Assembly: GCF_004124275.1 (NCBI RefSeq)
Contig: NZ_CP027218.1
Coordinates: forward strand, 1,739,501 to 1,803,500
Length of the DNA: 64,000 nt
Direction of reading: 5' to 3'
Origin: Pseudomonas sp. DTU12.3
GTDB taxonomy: Bacteria > Pseudomonadota > Gammaproteobacteria > Pseudomonadales > Pseudomonadaceae
The notes beneath the pieces are model-generated. The model was given only the letters and a program-made list of their open reading frames with translations, searched no databases and had not been told where the DNA came from. Each line of letters starts with the position of its first letter. Position 1 is the stretch's first letter. Position numbers and translations under genes: made by a program. Of this stretch, positions 45,553 to 54,949 are shown in pieces.

Positions 45553-45897
45553 ATGTCCGGATGGTACGAAGTGAGTAAAAGCAGCAACGGTCAGTTCAGG
45601 TTTGTGCTGAAGGCCGCCAACGCCGAAACCATTCTCACCAGCGAGCTCTACACCACCCGCGCGGCAGCCGACAACGGCATTGCCTCGGTGCAGACCAACA
45701 GCCCGCTGGATGAACGCTACGAGAAAAAGACCACCAAGGATGGCCATCCGTACTTCAACCTCAAGGCCGCCAACCACCAGATCATCGGCAGCAGCGAGTC
45801 GTATTCCACGGACGCCGCGTGTGCCAAAGGCATCGCCAGCGTCAAAGCCAACGGGCCGAGCAAAGTGATCAAGGACAAAACGTTGCCAGTCCTCTGA
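45553..45897 (+). CDS. DUF1508/YegP-like protein with two tandem repeats
   Basis: The 114-residue product contains two copies of a ~50-residue unit: GWYEVSKSSNGQFRFVLKAA with TRAAADNGIASVQTNSP, and YEKKTTKDGHPYFNLKAANH with TDAACAKGIASVKANGP. This is the DUF1508 (YegP) beta-strand fold. An AGGAGAAACG ribosome site precedes the ATG. The function is not known; the E. coli homologue is a small cytosolic protein. Confidence 0.9.
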   Translation: MSGWYEVSKSSNGQFRFVLKAANAETILTSELYTTRAAADNGIASVQTNSPLDERYEKKTTKDGHPYFNLKAANHQIIGSSESYSTDAACAKGIASVKANGPSKVIKDKTLPVL

Positions 45898-45911
45898 AAT
45901 CGCCACATCCC

Positions 45912-46009
45912 CCTGTAGGAGCTGCGGCACGCTGCGATCTTTTGATCTGGGTTGTACAGATCAGGATCAAAAGATCGCAGCCTCGTTGCACTCGACAGCT
46001 CCTACAGGG
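45912..46009. repeat. REP pair with altered arms
   Basis: TGTAGGAGCTGCGGCACGCT and its partner, in which both arms carry changes in the same zone (TCGTTGCACTCGACAGCTCC); between convergent genes. Confidence 0.8.
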
Positions 46010-46029
46010 TTTTGTGTGTTGCCTGTGGA

Positions 46030-46911
46030 TTAGCTCAGGGTTTTCAGGATTGTCTGGAGTTGACCCCGACCGGCTTCACTGAGCGGGAACACCGGCAAGC
46101 GTGGATCGCCCACCTCCAGCCCGGTATCGCGCAACCCGGCCTTGATCGTCGCCGGCAATCCTCCCTTGAGGATGAAGTCCAGCAGCGGCAATTGGCGATA
46201 GAACAAATCCCGCGCCCGGTCGAGATCGCCCGCCATGGCCGCTTCGTACAGATCCAGATTCAACCGCGGGATAAGGTTCGGCGCTGCGGTGCACCAGCCT
46301 TTCGCCCCGGCCGCGAACGCTTCCAGCGCCAGCGGGTTGCAGCCGTTGTAGAACGGCACCAGACCGTCGCCGAGCAGTTGCAGCTTGTGCATGCGCTGGA
46401 TGTCGCCGGTGCTCTCCTTGACCATGGTCACATTTTCCACGCCATTGACGATGCGCAGAATCAACTCGACCGACATGTCGGTGCCGCTGGTGGCCGGGTT
46501 GTTGTAGAGCATGATCGGCACGCCGATGCTGTCGCCGATGGCGCGATAGTGGGCGAGGATTTCCGCTTCGGTCAGTTTCCAGTAAGACGCTGGCAGTACC
46601 ATCACCACATCGGCGCCGTGGGCTTCGGCGAAACGTGCTCGGCGCACGGCTTTAGCGGTGGTCAGGTCGGACACGCTGACGATGGTCGGTACGCGTCTGG
46701 CCACGTGCTTGATGCTGAATTCGGCAACCTGATCCCACTCCGCATCGCTCAGATAAGCGCCTTCGCCGGTGCTGCCCAGTGGCGCGATGGCGTGGACGCC
46801 GCTGGCGATCAGGCGGTCGATCGATTGGCCGAGTGCCGGCAGATCCAGCCCTTCGCCATTGGCGGTGAACGGGGTGATGGTGTAGCCGATGATGCCGTGA
46901 ATATTGGACAT
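46030..46911 (-). CDS. DapA-family aldolase/lyase (dihydrodipicolinate synthase-like)
   Basis: The ATG at 46911 gives MSNIHGIIGYTITPFTANGE. The 293-residue TIM-barrel enzyme shows GSTGEG (residues 46-51), the catalytic Tyr136 in MLYNNPATSG and the Schiff-base Lys165 in VTMVKESTGD. The family covers DHDPS and pyruvate-dependent aldolases. Because it is in an operon with a class II aldolase and not with lysine genes, it is more likely a catabolic lyase than DapA itself. It follows the class II aldolase gene after 23 bases. Confidence 0.82.
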   Translation of the reverse strand: MSNIHGIIGYTITPFTANGEGLDLPALGQSIDRLIASGVHAIAPLGSTGEGAYLSDAEWDQVAEFSIKHVARRVPTIVSVSDLTTAKAVRRARFAEAHGADVVMVLPASYWKLTEAEILAHYRAIGDSIGVPIMLYNNPATSGTDMSVELILRIVNGVENVTMVKESTGDIQRMHKLQLLGDGLVPFYNGCNPLALEAFAAGAKGWCTAAPNLIPRLNLDLYEAAMAGDLDRARDLFYRQLPLLDFILKGGLPATIKAGLRDTGLEVGDPRLPVFPLSEAGRGQLQTILKTLS

Positions 46912-46934
46912 GGGAATGTCTCCGTAATGGGTTT

Positions 46935-47717
46935 TCAGTTCAGGCAATCGGCGTGTTGGCGCAGGTTCTGCCGAGCGTAATAGTTGAAGGCGGCAGCGTG
47001 GCGTTTAGGCTTCGACACCCAGTCATGGGCTTCGCGGCCCAGCGCCGGAATGATCGGCTTGATCGTGCCGGCCGCCATCGCCAGCAGTTGCAGTTTCGCC
47101 GCACGTTCGATCAATTGGGCGATGACGCAGGCCTCCTCGATCGTCGTGCCGGTCGACAACTGGCCGTGGTGCGAGAGCAGGATCGCGCGTTTGTCGCCCA
47201 GCGCACCGGCAATCAGTTCGCCTTCCTCGTTACCCACCGGCACCCCCGGCCAGCCTTCGAGAAACGCGCAGTCGTCATACAGCGGGCACAAGTCCATGTG
47301 CGAAATTTGCAGCGGCACTTCCAGCATCGACAGCGCGGCAATGTGCGTCGGATGCGTGTGGATGATGCAGTTCACGTCCGGGCGAGCGCGGTACACCCAA
47401 CTGTGGAAACGGTTGGCCGGGTTGGCCATGCCGTGACCTTCGAGGACTTCCAGGTCTTCGTTGACCAGCAGCAGATTGCTAGCGGTTATTTCGTCGAAAC
47501 CCAGGCCCAGTTGCTGAGTGTAATAGGTGCCCGGTTGCGGGCCGCGAGCAGTGATTTGTCCGGCCAGACCTAAGTCATGACCGCTCTCGAAAAGAATCCG
47601 GCAGGTCAGGGCCAGCTTTTGCCGGTCCGTCCACGTATTATCCGCCAGAGTATTTTGCATCTGGGTCAGCGCTTGCTTGACCAGTTGTTCTTTGGGTAGT
47701 GCTAATGTCTTGGCCAT
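46935..47717 (-). CDS. Class II aldolase/adducin-family protein
   Basis: The ATG at 47717 gives MAKTLALPKEQLVKQALTQM. The 260-residue product has the metal ligands of the family in CIIHTHPTH (His120, His122, His125) and ILLSHHGQLSTG, plus FESGHDLGLAGQITARGP at the N-terminus. Such enzymes are zinc aldolases or decarboxylases of sugar acids and related metabolites. It is first of a two-gene unit controlled by the divergent XRE-cupin gene. The substrate is unknown. Confidence 0.83.
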   Translation of the reverse strand: MAKTLALPKEQLVKQALTQMQNTLADNTWTDRQKLALTCRILFESGHDLGLAGQITARGPQPGTYYTQQLGLGFDEITASNLLLVNEDLEVLEGHGMANPANRFHSWVYRARPDVNCIIHTHPTHIAALSMLEVPLQISHMDLCPLYDDCAFLEGWPGVPVGNEEGELIAGALGDKRAILLSHHGQLSTGTTIEEACVIAQLIERAAKLQLLAMAAGTIKPIIPALGREAHDWVSKPKRHAAAFNYYARQNLRQHADCLN

Positions 47718-47742
47718 GTCTGTGTCCTTTGGGTGATTGCAA

Positions 47743-47778
47743 ATGACACTAAAGAGGCTATATGACACAAAGTGTCAT
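47743..47778. promoter_or_regulatory. Palindromic operator candidate for the XRE-cupin regulator
   Basis: ATGACACAAAGTGTCAT (47762-47778) is a perfect palindrome with 7-bp arms around AAA. A half-site ATGACACTAA (47743-47752) lies 19 bases to its left, on the aldolase side. Both lie between the divergent genes, 25-80 bases before either start. Confidence 0.8.
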
Positions 47779-47823
47779 TGGCAAGCACGAATCGTCGCTT
47801 CCTTGCTGGAATAACTGCTGCGC

Positions 47824-48366
47824 ATGTCTATCCGTTTGAAATTATTGAGAAAAAAACTTGGCGTTACCCTTGAGGCATTGGCCGAAAAATCCGGCATGAC
47901 CAAGAGTTATCTGTCGAAAGTCGAGCGCGGGCTGAACACACCGTCGATTGCCGCTGCGTTGAAACTGGCAAAGGCGCTGAACGTGAAGGTCGAGGAATTG
48001 TTCTCCGAAGACAACGTCAGCCTCGACAGCTACAGCCTTGTGCGCAGCCACGAGCGTCAGTCACTGGCAGCCAATGACCAGAGCCCGGGTTATGCCGTGC
48101 TGGCGCATCAGGTCAGCGAGCGCAACCTGCTGCCATTCATCATCTACCCGCCTGGCGAGTTCACCGACAAGACCTTCAAGGAGCATTTGGGCGAAGAGTT
48201 TCTGTTCGTCCACGAAGGGCAGGTGGAAGTGGATTTCATGAGCGAGAAGGTGCTGCTGGAACGCGGCGATGCGCTGCACTTCAATGCCCAGAAGCCGCAC
48301 CGGATCAGATCGGTGGGGGATGTGCAGGCGCAGTTGCTGGTGGTGGTGCACAGCAGCGAGGAATGA
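47824..48366 (+). CDS. XRE-family regulator with C-terminal cupin domain
   Basis: The 180-residue product starts MSIRLKLLRKKLGVTLEALA. An N-terminal helix-turn-helix (TLEALAEKSGMTKSYLSKVE, residues 15-34, with GLNTPSIAAALKLAKAL) is joined to a cupin barrel (ERNLLPFIIYPPGEFTDKTF, GEEFLFVHEGQVEVDFM, RGDALHFNAQKPHRIRSVGD). Such proteins sense small carboxylates or sugars through the cupin. It faces the aldolase operon across a palindromic site and probably controls it. Confidence 0.88.
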   Translation: MSIRLKLLRKKLGVTLEALAEKSGMTKSYLSKVERGLNTPSIAAALKLAKALNVKVEELFSEDNVSLDSYSLVRSHERQSLAANDQSPGYAVLAHQVSERNLLPFIIYPPGEFTDKTFKEHLGEEFLFVHEGQVEVDFMSEKVLLERGDALHFNAQKPHRIRSVGDVQAQLLVVVHSSEE

Positions 48367-48376
48367 ACCTTGAAGT

Positions 48377-48446
48377 CAAAAGATCGCAGCCTGCGGCAGC
48401 TCCTACCTTGACCTCTGTAAGAGCTGCCGCAGGCTGCGATCTTTTG
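48377..48446. repeat. REP pair between the XRE-cupin gene and DUF4917 gene
   Basis: AAAAGATCGCAGCCTGCGGC and its inverted partner, 12-base spacer, between convergent genes. Confidence 0.9.
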
Positions 48447-48454
48447 ATCTTGCT

Positions 48455-49474
48455 TCAAACCTCGACCGGCACCGACAGCTTCGTACTGCCCAACGCATGG
48501 GTTTTCGCATCAAAAAATCGCAACTCAGCCCCGGTCCCTTCAAACACCTGCGCGTAATGGCGCTTCTGATGCTGAACAAACGCCGCACTGCGCGGATAAA
48601 TCGAGATCGCCACCGTCGCCGGTTTCGCCAATCGCAGTGCGCGGACAATGTGTGCGTCCTGCTCACCCAGCGCATGGCCGAAGATGCACAGGCTGCCGCC
48701 ATGCCCCAGCAATTGTTCATAGCAGAACGACAGATAATCGGAGCTGCGAATGCTCTTGAGCTTGTCCGCACTCGGTCCTTCGGTGACGAACAACGGCACG
48801 TCATCCAGCGTCTTGAGGGTGTTGTTGATTGCAAAACTGCCGAGCAGCGTGCCCTCGGTCGAGGTCAGTTTGCGTGCGGTACCGTCCTGATTGCGCACCA
48901 GGTGCAGACCGCCGTGCAGGTAGAGTAAACGCGGTTTGTCGGTCGCACTTTCGGCCAGATCGAAGCTGGCATTCGGGCCGTTGAACAGATCGTCGATGGC
49001 CTCGCTTCGGTGCTGTAGAGCCCAATAGTTGAGCAAGTCGTAATTGGTCGTAAACACTGTGCGATAGCGCGCCAGTTCTTCATTCAGCGCCGCCAGCGTT
49101 GCAGGCTTAACCAGCCGCCATGGAATGTGGACGGCGTGCACGGTATTGATCAGCGCTTCCTTGATCGCGTAATAGCGGTTGCGCGGCGCCGCCGAACTGA
49201 CGGCCAGGGCCTTGTTGACCCGGCTGGTGGTTTTCAGCGCGCCGAGCACCTGCTCGAAGCTGCGCGTTTGCATTGCGTCGAACACCGCCAGTTCGGAGGC
49301 ACTGAGCGGTTTCTCTTCCACGGTACGGGCATTTTCGAACAGCGAATCGTAGCCGAAGTCGTCCCACACGGCGCGGCTGGCGCCATTGCCCACCAGCAAA
49401 CCCTCGAAGTCGGTCGCGGTGCGCAGGGCGCTCCAGTCTTCGAGGGTGGCGTCGACATCCAGAAAATCGGTCAT
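48455..49474 (-). CDS. DUF4917 (SIR2-like) protein, 339 aa
   Basis: The product shows SIR2/STALD-type motifs: LLVGNGAS at residues 26-33 (nucleotide-binding loop), [12 protein letters not shown] at 140-151, LYLHGGLHL at 184-192 and [12 protein letters not shown] at 265-276. This matches the DUF4917 family as I recall it. The TTNYD and LHG motifs are those of SIR2-like NAD-binding proteins, several of which act in phage defence. It is a single gene with no neighbouring partner; a housekeeping role is equally possible. Starts at ATG 49474 ([20 protein letters not shown]). Confidence 0.75.
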   Translation of the reverse strand: MTDFLDVDATLEDWSALRTATDFEGLLVGNGASRAVWDDFGYDSLFENARTVEEKPLSASELAVFDAMQTRSFEQVLGALKTTSRVNKALAVSSAAPRNRYYAIKEALINTVHAVHIPWRLVKPATLAALNEELARYRTVFTTNYDLLNYWALQHRSEAIDDLFNGPNASFDLAESATDKPRLLYLHGGLHLVRNQDGTARKLTSTEGTLLGSFAINNTLKTLDDVPLFVTEGPSADKLKSIRSSDYLSFCYEQLLGHGGSLCIFGHALGEQDAHIVRALRLAKPATVAISIYPRSAAFVQHQKRHYAQVFEGTGAELRFFDAKTHALGSTKLSVPVEV

Positions 49475-49628
49475 TGCGCAGGTGTCTCAAAACAAAGGGG
49501 CTGATGGGCGGCGACTTTATCACGAGCGGGCATTGAGCCAGATCAACATCGTCCCTGACCGATCGGTCGATCCTGTGTGCATCCGTCGGATCGGAGCAGT
49601 CGATTCGGCCCCAGTCAGGAGACGCACG

Positions 49629-50777
49629 ATGAGCAGCACCTTTTTCATTCCGGCGGTCAACATCATGGGCAATGGTTGCCTCGACGAAGCCATGGTCGCG
49701 ATCCGCAACTACGGTTTTCGCAAGGCGCTGATCGTCACCGACAGCGGCCTGGCCAAGGCTGGTGTCGCCAGCATGCTGGCCGAGAAATTGGCGATGCAGG
49801 ACATCGATTCGGTGATCTTCGATGGCGCCAAACCGAACCCGAGCATCGCCAACGTCGAATCCGGTCTGGGCTTGCTCAAGGAAAGCCGCTGCGATTTCGT
49901 CGTGTCCCTCGGCGGCGGCTCGCCCCATGACTGCGCCAAGGGCATTGCCCTGTGTGCGACCAACGGTGGGCAGATCGGCGATTACGAAGGTGTCGATCAA
50001 TCGAGCAAGCCACAACTGCCGCTGATCGCCATCAACACCACCGCCGGCACCGCCAGCGAGATGACCCGGTTCTGCATCATCACCGACGAATCGCGGCATG
50101 TGAAAATGGCCATTGTCGACCGGAACGTCACGCCACTGCTGTCGGTCAACGACCCGGAGCTGATGGTCGCCATGCCAAAAAGCCTGACCGCCGCCACGGG
50201 CATGGACGCGCTGACCCATGCCATCGAAGCCTACGTCTCGACTGCCGCCAACCCGATCACCGACGCCTGTGCGCTGAAGGCAATCACCTTGATCAGCAAC
50301 AACCTGCGCCTGGCGGTGCGCGACGGCAGTGACCTCGCGGCGCGGGAGAACATGGCCTACGCGCAGTTCCTCGCCGGCATGGCGTTCAACAACGCATCAC
50401 TCGGTTACGTGCACGCGATGGCGCATCAACTGGGCGGTTATTACGACTTGCCCCATGGTGTGTGCAACGCCGTGCTGCTCCCGCATGTGCAGACCTTCAA
50501 TGCACTGGTGTGCGCCGATCGCCTGACCGATGTCGCTCACGCGATGGGCGCGGACATTCGCGGCTTCAGCCCGGAAGAGGGCGCACAAGCCGCGATCAGC
50601 GCCATTCGCTGTCTGGCCAAGGACATCGAGATCCCCGGCGGTCTGCGCGAACTCGGCGCCAGACTCACCGACATCCCGATTCTCGCTACCAATGCCCTGA
50701 AAGACGCTTGCGGGCTGACCAATCCTCGCGCGGCGGATCAACGTCAGATCGAGGAAATTTTCCGTAACGCGTTTTAA
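49629..50777 (+). CDS. Iron-containing alcohol dehydrogenase (group III)
   Basis: The ATG at 49629 gives [20 protein letters not shown]; the longer frame upstream is non-coding. The 382-residue product has the NAD-binding GGGSPHD (95-101) and metal ligands Asp193, His197 in [12 protein letters not shown] and two histidines in [18 protein letters not shown]. It resembles YiaY/FucO-type enzymes. Substrate is unknown. Its last 4 bases overlap the convergent MFS gene. Confidence 0.9.
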   Translation: MSSTFFIPAVNIMGNGCLDEAMVAIRNYGFRKALIVTDSGLAKAGVASMLAEKLAMQDIDSVIFDGAKPNPSIANVESGLGLLKESRCDFVVSLGGGSPHDCAKGIALCATNGGQIGDYEGVDQSSKPQLPLIAINTTAGTASEMTRFCIITDESRHVKMAIVDRNVTPLLSVNDPELMVAMPKSLTAATGMDALTHAIEAYVSTAANPITDACALKAITLISNNLRLAVRDGSDLAARENMAYAQFLAGMAFNNASLGYVHAMAHQLGGYYDLPHGVCNAVLLPHVQTFNALVCADRLTDVAHAMGADIRGFSPEEGAQAAISAIRCLAKDIEIPGGLRELGARLTDIPILATNALKDACGLTNPRAADQRQIEEIFRNAF

Positions 50778-51940
50778 GTGGCTCCCCGCGTCGGTGCGCA
50801 TCTCGTGCAAAGCATCGCACCGAGCGCCAGCAGCAGGCACAACAGCGACAATGGCCACGCTTGCGGACTGGCGATCAGGCTGGCAATGGCGGCGATGATC
50901 GCCGCCATCAGTTGGTGAATGAAACCGCTCAACGCCATCGCATAGGCTCCCGCAATCGGTGCGCCATCGTTGGCCAGCGACAGGCTGATCGGGTAGTTCA
51001 GTGACTGCCCGAAAACCGCCACGCAGTATGGCAACCAGAACAGCAGCGCCAGCGAACTTGCCGTCAGGCTGCCCAGCAGCATCACCGTACAACCAGCCGT
51101 CACCAGGCCCACGCCCAGCGTCATCAACCAGCGCTGACCGGTACGCAAAACCAAGCGATTGACTGCCAGTGCGCCGAGAAAATACGCCAGGCTGATCGGC
51201 CAGCCCAACAGGCCATATTCCACCGTCGACCACCCGAACGGCCCTTGCAGAATCAGCGGCGCGGCGGTGTTGAAAGCGATGATCACGCCGTAGCCCAAAC
51301 CCCCGGCGAGTGCCGGCAGCAGAAAGGCCGGATGGCGCAGAATCTGCCGGTAAACCGCCCAGGATGAGCTAGTGACCGGTCCGTCGAGCAGGGGCGGAAA
51401 CTCGATCCGCGACACCACCGCAGCCATCAACAGAGAGGATGCTCCGAGAAGATAGAAGATCGCCTGCCATCCCAGAATCAGCTGAATGACCGACCCCAGA
51501 TACTGTCCGATACCCAGCGCTACGACGAACGAAATCGAAATCCACGACAGTGCCTTGGCCAGTTGCTCGCCGCGAAAACTGTCGCGGATCAACACTCGCG
51601 CCATCACCGAAATCCCACTGGCACCGACACCCTGCAGCAGTCGCAGCGCGAGAAACGATTCCAGCGTCGAACCCGCTGGTAACGCGAGGTTTGCCAGGCC
51701 GTAAATACCCAGCGCTGCCAGCAACACCGGTTTGCGTCCAATGCGTTGCGCCAGGCTGCCCCAGAACAACATGGGCAAGGCCATGCCGATCAGGTACAGC
51801 GACAGCCCCCAGGCTACTTGCGCAGGTTGCGCCTGCAGATCGCGGGCAATTTCCGGCAGCGCCGGTAAATAAATGCTCATGCCCAACTGCGCGAGGAAAA
51901 CCGTGCAGCAAGTGATGAGGAGCGTGACGCTGGCGTTCAT
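50774..51940 (-). CDS. MFS exporter, Bcr/CflA drug-resistance type
   Basis: The 388-residue protein has twelve hydrophobic segments and DHA1 marks: [20 protein letters not shown] in helix 1, [20 protein letters not shown] in loop 2-3 and [20 protein letters not shown] in helix 4-5 (motif C-like). It starts 15 bases after the alpha-oxoamine synthase-like gene and shares its direction, so it is a natural exporter for the product of that enzyme. Substrate unknown. Confidence 0.83.
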   Translation of the reverse strand: MNASVTLLITCCTVFLAQLGMSIYLPALPEIARDLQAQPAQVAWGLSLYLIGMALPMLFWGSLAQRIGRKPVLLAALGIYGLANLALPAGSTLESFLALRLLQGVGASGISVMARVLIRDSFRGEQLAKALSWISISFVVALGIGQYLGSVIQLILGWQAIFYLLGASSLLMAAVVSRIEFPPLLDGPVTSSSWAVYRQILRHPAFLLPALAGGLGYGVIIAFNTAAPLILQGPFGWSTVEYGLLGWPISLAYFLGALAVNRLVLRTGQRWLMTLGVGLVTAGCTVMLLGSLTASSLALLFWLPYCVAVFGQSLNYPISLSLANDGAPIAGAYAMALSGFIHQLMAAIIAAIASLIASPQAWPLSLLCLLLALGAMLCTRCAPTRGAT

Positions 51941-51955
51941 GGGGCGTCCCTGGTT

Positions 51956-53191
51956 TTATTTGTCGAGGTCGCAGCGGTGCGTGCGCAACAGTTCGCTGAC
52001 CGCTGTGCAGAAACTGCGGATCAGCGGTGCCGGCATGTCGGCGCGCAAGGTGATTCTGATCGCCGCTTGGCCTTGCGCCACGACCGGGAAAAACACCGCG
52101 CTGGTGAAGTAGCCCAGTTCGGCCAGCTCAATGGCGATTTTGTTGGCGATGGCGGCTTCACCGCAATGGATCAGGCGGATGGCCATGTTGCTGCCGTACT
52201 GGTGCGTGCGGATCAGGCTGTCGAACAGCTGGATGTTAGCCTGAAGCTGTTTCTGCAAGGTGCTGAAAGCCTCGGTGCGATGTAAGCCGATGGCCGCTCG
52301 GCCGGCGCCGATGGCCGCGCAGTTAAGGCTTTGCGACCAGTTGCTCGGGCCACCGTAACGCTGCACAAGAGTCTTCTGTCGCGAGTTGCCAAACATCACC
52401 AGGCCACCGCTGGCGCCAAAGGATTTCGCCAGTGAAGCGACGATCAGACAGTCGTCCTCCAGCGCCTGAAGCGTGGGGCGCACCAGCCCGGCACCGTTCT
52501 CACCGACAGCGGACAATGCGTGCGAATCATCCAGGTAGAGAAACAAACCGTAGCGATCCTTGAGGTACAGCAGGGCGTCCATGTTTGTCACCCCACCCAT
52601 GCTGTAGGCGCCGTCGGCAATGTAGGCGACGGTGGCATGCCGCTGACAGATCGACTCGAGAAAATCCATGTCGTTGTGCGGGCAGGTCAGCACTTTGGTT
52701 TCATCGGCGCAACTGGCCTTCAGATGATGCATCGAGTAATGCGCCAGGCGATCAAAGACCATCACCGGTGGACGATTTTGCGTGAACACGCCACTGGCCA
52801 GCAACGGCAGCACCCCGGCACTCGCAGCGCTGCACGACAGGCTGCTCAGGCACACCGCGCCGAACAACTGCGACAGCTCGCTTTCGTACTGCTCCAGAAT
52901 CGCCAGTTTGCAGCGGTTACGCGAGTTGGCAACACGCAGTGAACCGGTTTCGCGCAAGGCTGCCATCGCTCCTTCGAGCAAGGCCGGATGATGATCCAGG
53001 CCCAGATAGGAAGTGGTGCAGAAGTGATGAAAGCTGCGCCCGTGTTGATCGAGCAGCAGGTTGGGGCTGTCGACTGCGACATTCAGCCCGGCGATCTTTC
53101 CGGCCTCGGCAATTTCCCAATCGTGATCGGCCAATGCGATGACCTTGCGGTAATTGGAAAAGGTGTGGGTGGTGAAGGACGTGTGATTCAT
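51956..53191 (-). CDS. Alpha-oxoamine synthase-like PLP enzyme (CqsA/KBL/BioF family)
   Basis: The ATG at 53191 is used because AAGGA sits 9 bases before it; in-frame ATGs at 53233 and 53200 have no usable spacing. The 411-residue product has the cofactor lysine in VASLAKSFGASGG (Lys256), the PLP-pyridine region LDDSHALSAVGENGAG (Asp222, His224), TSYLGLDHHPALLEGAMAAL near the start and FDRLAHYSMHHLKASCADE. This family decarboxylates an amino acid while joining it to an acyl-CoA. The ASLAK segment resembles the CAI-1 autoinducer synthase CqsA as I recall it. It is upstream of an MFS exporter and not near bio or kbl genes, so a signal or antimetabolite is plausible. Confidence 0.8.
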   Translation of the reverse strand: MNHTSFTTHTFSNYRKVIALADHDWEIAEAGKIAGLNVAVDSPNLLLDQHGRSFHHFCTTSYLGLDHHPALLEGAMAALRETGSLRVANSRNRCKLAILEQYESELSQLFGAVCLSSLSCSAASAGVLPLLASGVFTQNRPPVMVFDRLAHYSMHHLKASCADETKVLTCPHNDMDFLESICQRHATVAYIADGAYSMGGVTNMDALLYLKDRYGLFLYLDDSHALSAVGENGAGLVRPTLQALEDDCLIVASLAKSFGASGGLVMFGNSRQKTLVQRYGGPSNWSQSLNCAAIGAGRAAIGLHRTEAFSTLQKQLQANIQLFDSLIRTHQYGSNMAIRLIHCGEAAIANKIAIELAELGYFTSAVFFPVVAQGQAAIRITLRADMPAPLIRSFCTAVSELLRTHRCDLDK

Positions 53192-53400
53192 CGATGACAT
53201 TCCTTGAGTGTTGCGATCCATGGGGCGTTGCAAGCTGCGTGTGTTGCCAGACTTTACCGAGACTTGTGTCAGGCAAGAATCGGGCGTTTCCGCTATTGCT
53301 GAGGGCTGGCGGAGTTTTGTTTGTAGGGCGAAACCCTGAAAGTCCGACTAGCAATCCCCCGTCTGACTTGGGCGAAAATCGGACAATCTCTAAGTGGCTA

Positions 53401-53460
53401 AAAAGATCGCCGCCTTCCCACCGATTAATGTAGGAGCTGCCGAAGGCTGCGATCTTTTGA
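53401..53460. repeat. Partial REP with one degraded arm
   Basis: The right arm TGTAGGAGCTGCCGAAGGCT (53428 onward) is intact; the left arm (AAAAGATCGCCGCCTTCC) pairs only in part. Confidence 0.8.
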
Positions 53461-53463
53461 TCT

Positions 53464-53949
53464 TCACTGTGGCACCAAAACCCTGCCAGCCGATTGGCCA
53501 AACTGAATCAACACCACCCCCGCAATCAACAAAAGCGCGCCCGACACTCGCGACACCGTTAGCTGTTTCTCCACCGGCCCAAACAAGCCAAAGTGATCCA
53601 GCACCATCGAGGCAATCACCTGCCCGGCCAACGCCAGCGCCACAAACCCCGATGCTCCAAGCTTCGGCAGCAGCACCACCGCCAACGCCACAAAACACAC
53701 GCCAAATGCGCCGCCCGCCCACATCCACAAGGGCGCTTTGCTGATAAACGCCATAGACGGCAACGGCAAACGCAACGCCAGGATCACCGGCAACAACACC
53801 AAAACGCTCACCAGCAACGACGCCAACGTCGCCCACAACGGATGCCCCAACCCTCGCGCCAGATTGCTGTTGATCGCGCTCTGAAACGGCACCACCGCGC
53901 CGGCAAACGCGGCCAGCGCCAACAAACCGGCCCACTGCAACGTACTCAT
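53464..53949 (-). CDS. YdcZ-like DMT membrane protein (DUF606)
   Basis: The ATG at 53949 gives MSTLQWAGLLALAAFAGAVV. The 161-residue protein has five hydrophobic segments and the DUF606 pattern VPFQSAINSNLARGLGHPLW, FISKAPLWMWAGGAFGVCFV and VLLPKLGASGFVALALAGQV. It is a half-size member of the drug/metabolite transporter superfamily. A LysR gene is divergent, 77 bases away, and probably controls it. Confidence 0.85.
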   Translation of the reverse strand: MSTLQWAGLLALAAFAGAVVPFQSAINSNLARGLGHPLWATLASLLVSVLVLLPVILALRLPLPSMAFISKAPLWMWAGGAFGVCFVALAVVLLPKLGASGFVALALAGQVIASMVLDHFGLFGPVEKQLTVSRVSGALLLIAGVVLIQFGQSAGRVLVPQ

Positions 53950-54026
53950 GGTCAAACTCCAACAGGTTTTGCTGGACTCTAGAGTATTCGTCGCGCAGAT
54001 TTAAATTCCGTTTCTTCATCCAGAAC

Positions 54027-54941
54027 ATGCATCAGATGAATGATCTGCGCCGTATCGATCTCAACTTGCTGGTGATCCTCGACGCCCTGCTCAATGAGCA
54101 ACACGTCACCCGCGCCGCCGAACGCCTGCACCTGAGCCAGCCGGCGGTCAGTCATGCGCTGGCACGCTTGCGCGATCTGCTCGGTGATCCGCTGTTGGTG
54201 CGGGCTGGCGCATCTCTGGTGCCGACCGCGCGCGCACTGGAACTGGTCGCGCCGCTGGCAGAAGCACTGGCCCAAGTGCAATCGCTGCTGGCGCCAAATG
54301 CCTTCGATCCGGCCAGCGCACGTCGGACGTTTCGCGTGGCGATGTCGGATTACGGCGCGGCAATTATTCTGCCTACGCTGATTCGCACCTTGCGTCGTGA
54401 GGCGCCCGGCATCGATTTGCAAGTCAGCCACGCCAGCCGCGAAGGCATGCTTGAAGGCGTGCTCAACGGCGATATCGACGTCGCTGCCGGGGTCTTTCCG
54501 GAAATGCCCAACGAACTTCGCAATTCGGTGCTGTTTGAAGAACGCTACGTCTGCCTGCTGGATCGCCAGACGCTGCCGGCCAACGGTGTGCTGGATTTGC
54601 CGAGCTACCTGTCGCGGCCGCACGTATTGCTGGAAATGCGCGGCAGCGGCACACCGGAAATCGAGCGCGCCTTGACGTCTCTGCGTGAGCGCCGCCGCGT
54701 CGCGATCAGCCTGCCGCACTGGAACGTCGCGCCGCAGTTCATCAGTGGCACGGATCTGATTTTGACGGTGTCGTCGAGAAGTGTGCGGGAAATTGAACAG
54801 GGGGAATTGATCGTGGTGCCGCCACCGTTCGAGATTGCGCCGTTCACGTTTGTTCTGGCGTGGCACAAGCGGCGGGGTGGGGATCAGGCGTTGAACTGGT
54901 TGAATCGCAGGATTGAGGAGGGGATGGTGGCAGCGAACTGA
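54027..54941 (+). CDS. LysR-family transcriptional regulator
   Basis: The 304-residue product (or 301 if ATG 54036 is used) starts MHQMNDLRRIDLNLLVILDA. The winged helix contains QHVTRAAERLHLSQPAVSHALARLRDLLGD (helix-turn-helix at about residues 26-55), and the effector domain starts at FRVAMSDYGAAIILP. It faces the YdcZ gene and is likely its regulator. The 3' end is close to a toxin remnant on the other strand. Confidence 0.9.
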   Translation: MHQMNDLRRIDLNLLVILDALLNEQHVTRAAERLHLSQPAVSHALARLRDLLGDPLLVRAGASLVPTARALELVAPLAEALAQVQSLLAPNAFDPASARRTFRVAMSDYGAAIILPTLIRTLRREAPGIDLQVSHASREGMLEGVLNGDIDVAAGVFPEMPNELRNSVLFEERYVCLLDRQTLPANGVLDLPSYLSRPHVLLEMRGSGTPEIERALTSLRERRRVAISLPHWNVAPQFISGTDLILTVSSRSVREIEQGELIVVPPPFEIAPFTFVLAWHKRRGGDQALNWLNRRIEEGMVAAN

Positions 54942-54949
54942 GCGTTTTT

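Noticed and set aside
46030..46911. Lysine-biosynthetic DapA
   Set aside because: No lysine genes nearby; the operon partner is a class II aldolase and the regulator is XRE-cupin, so only the family is claimed.
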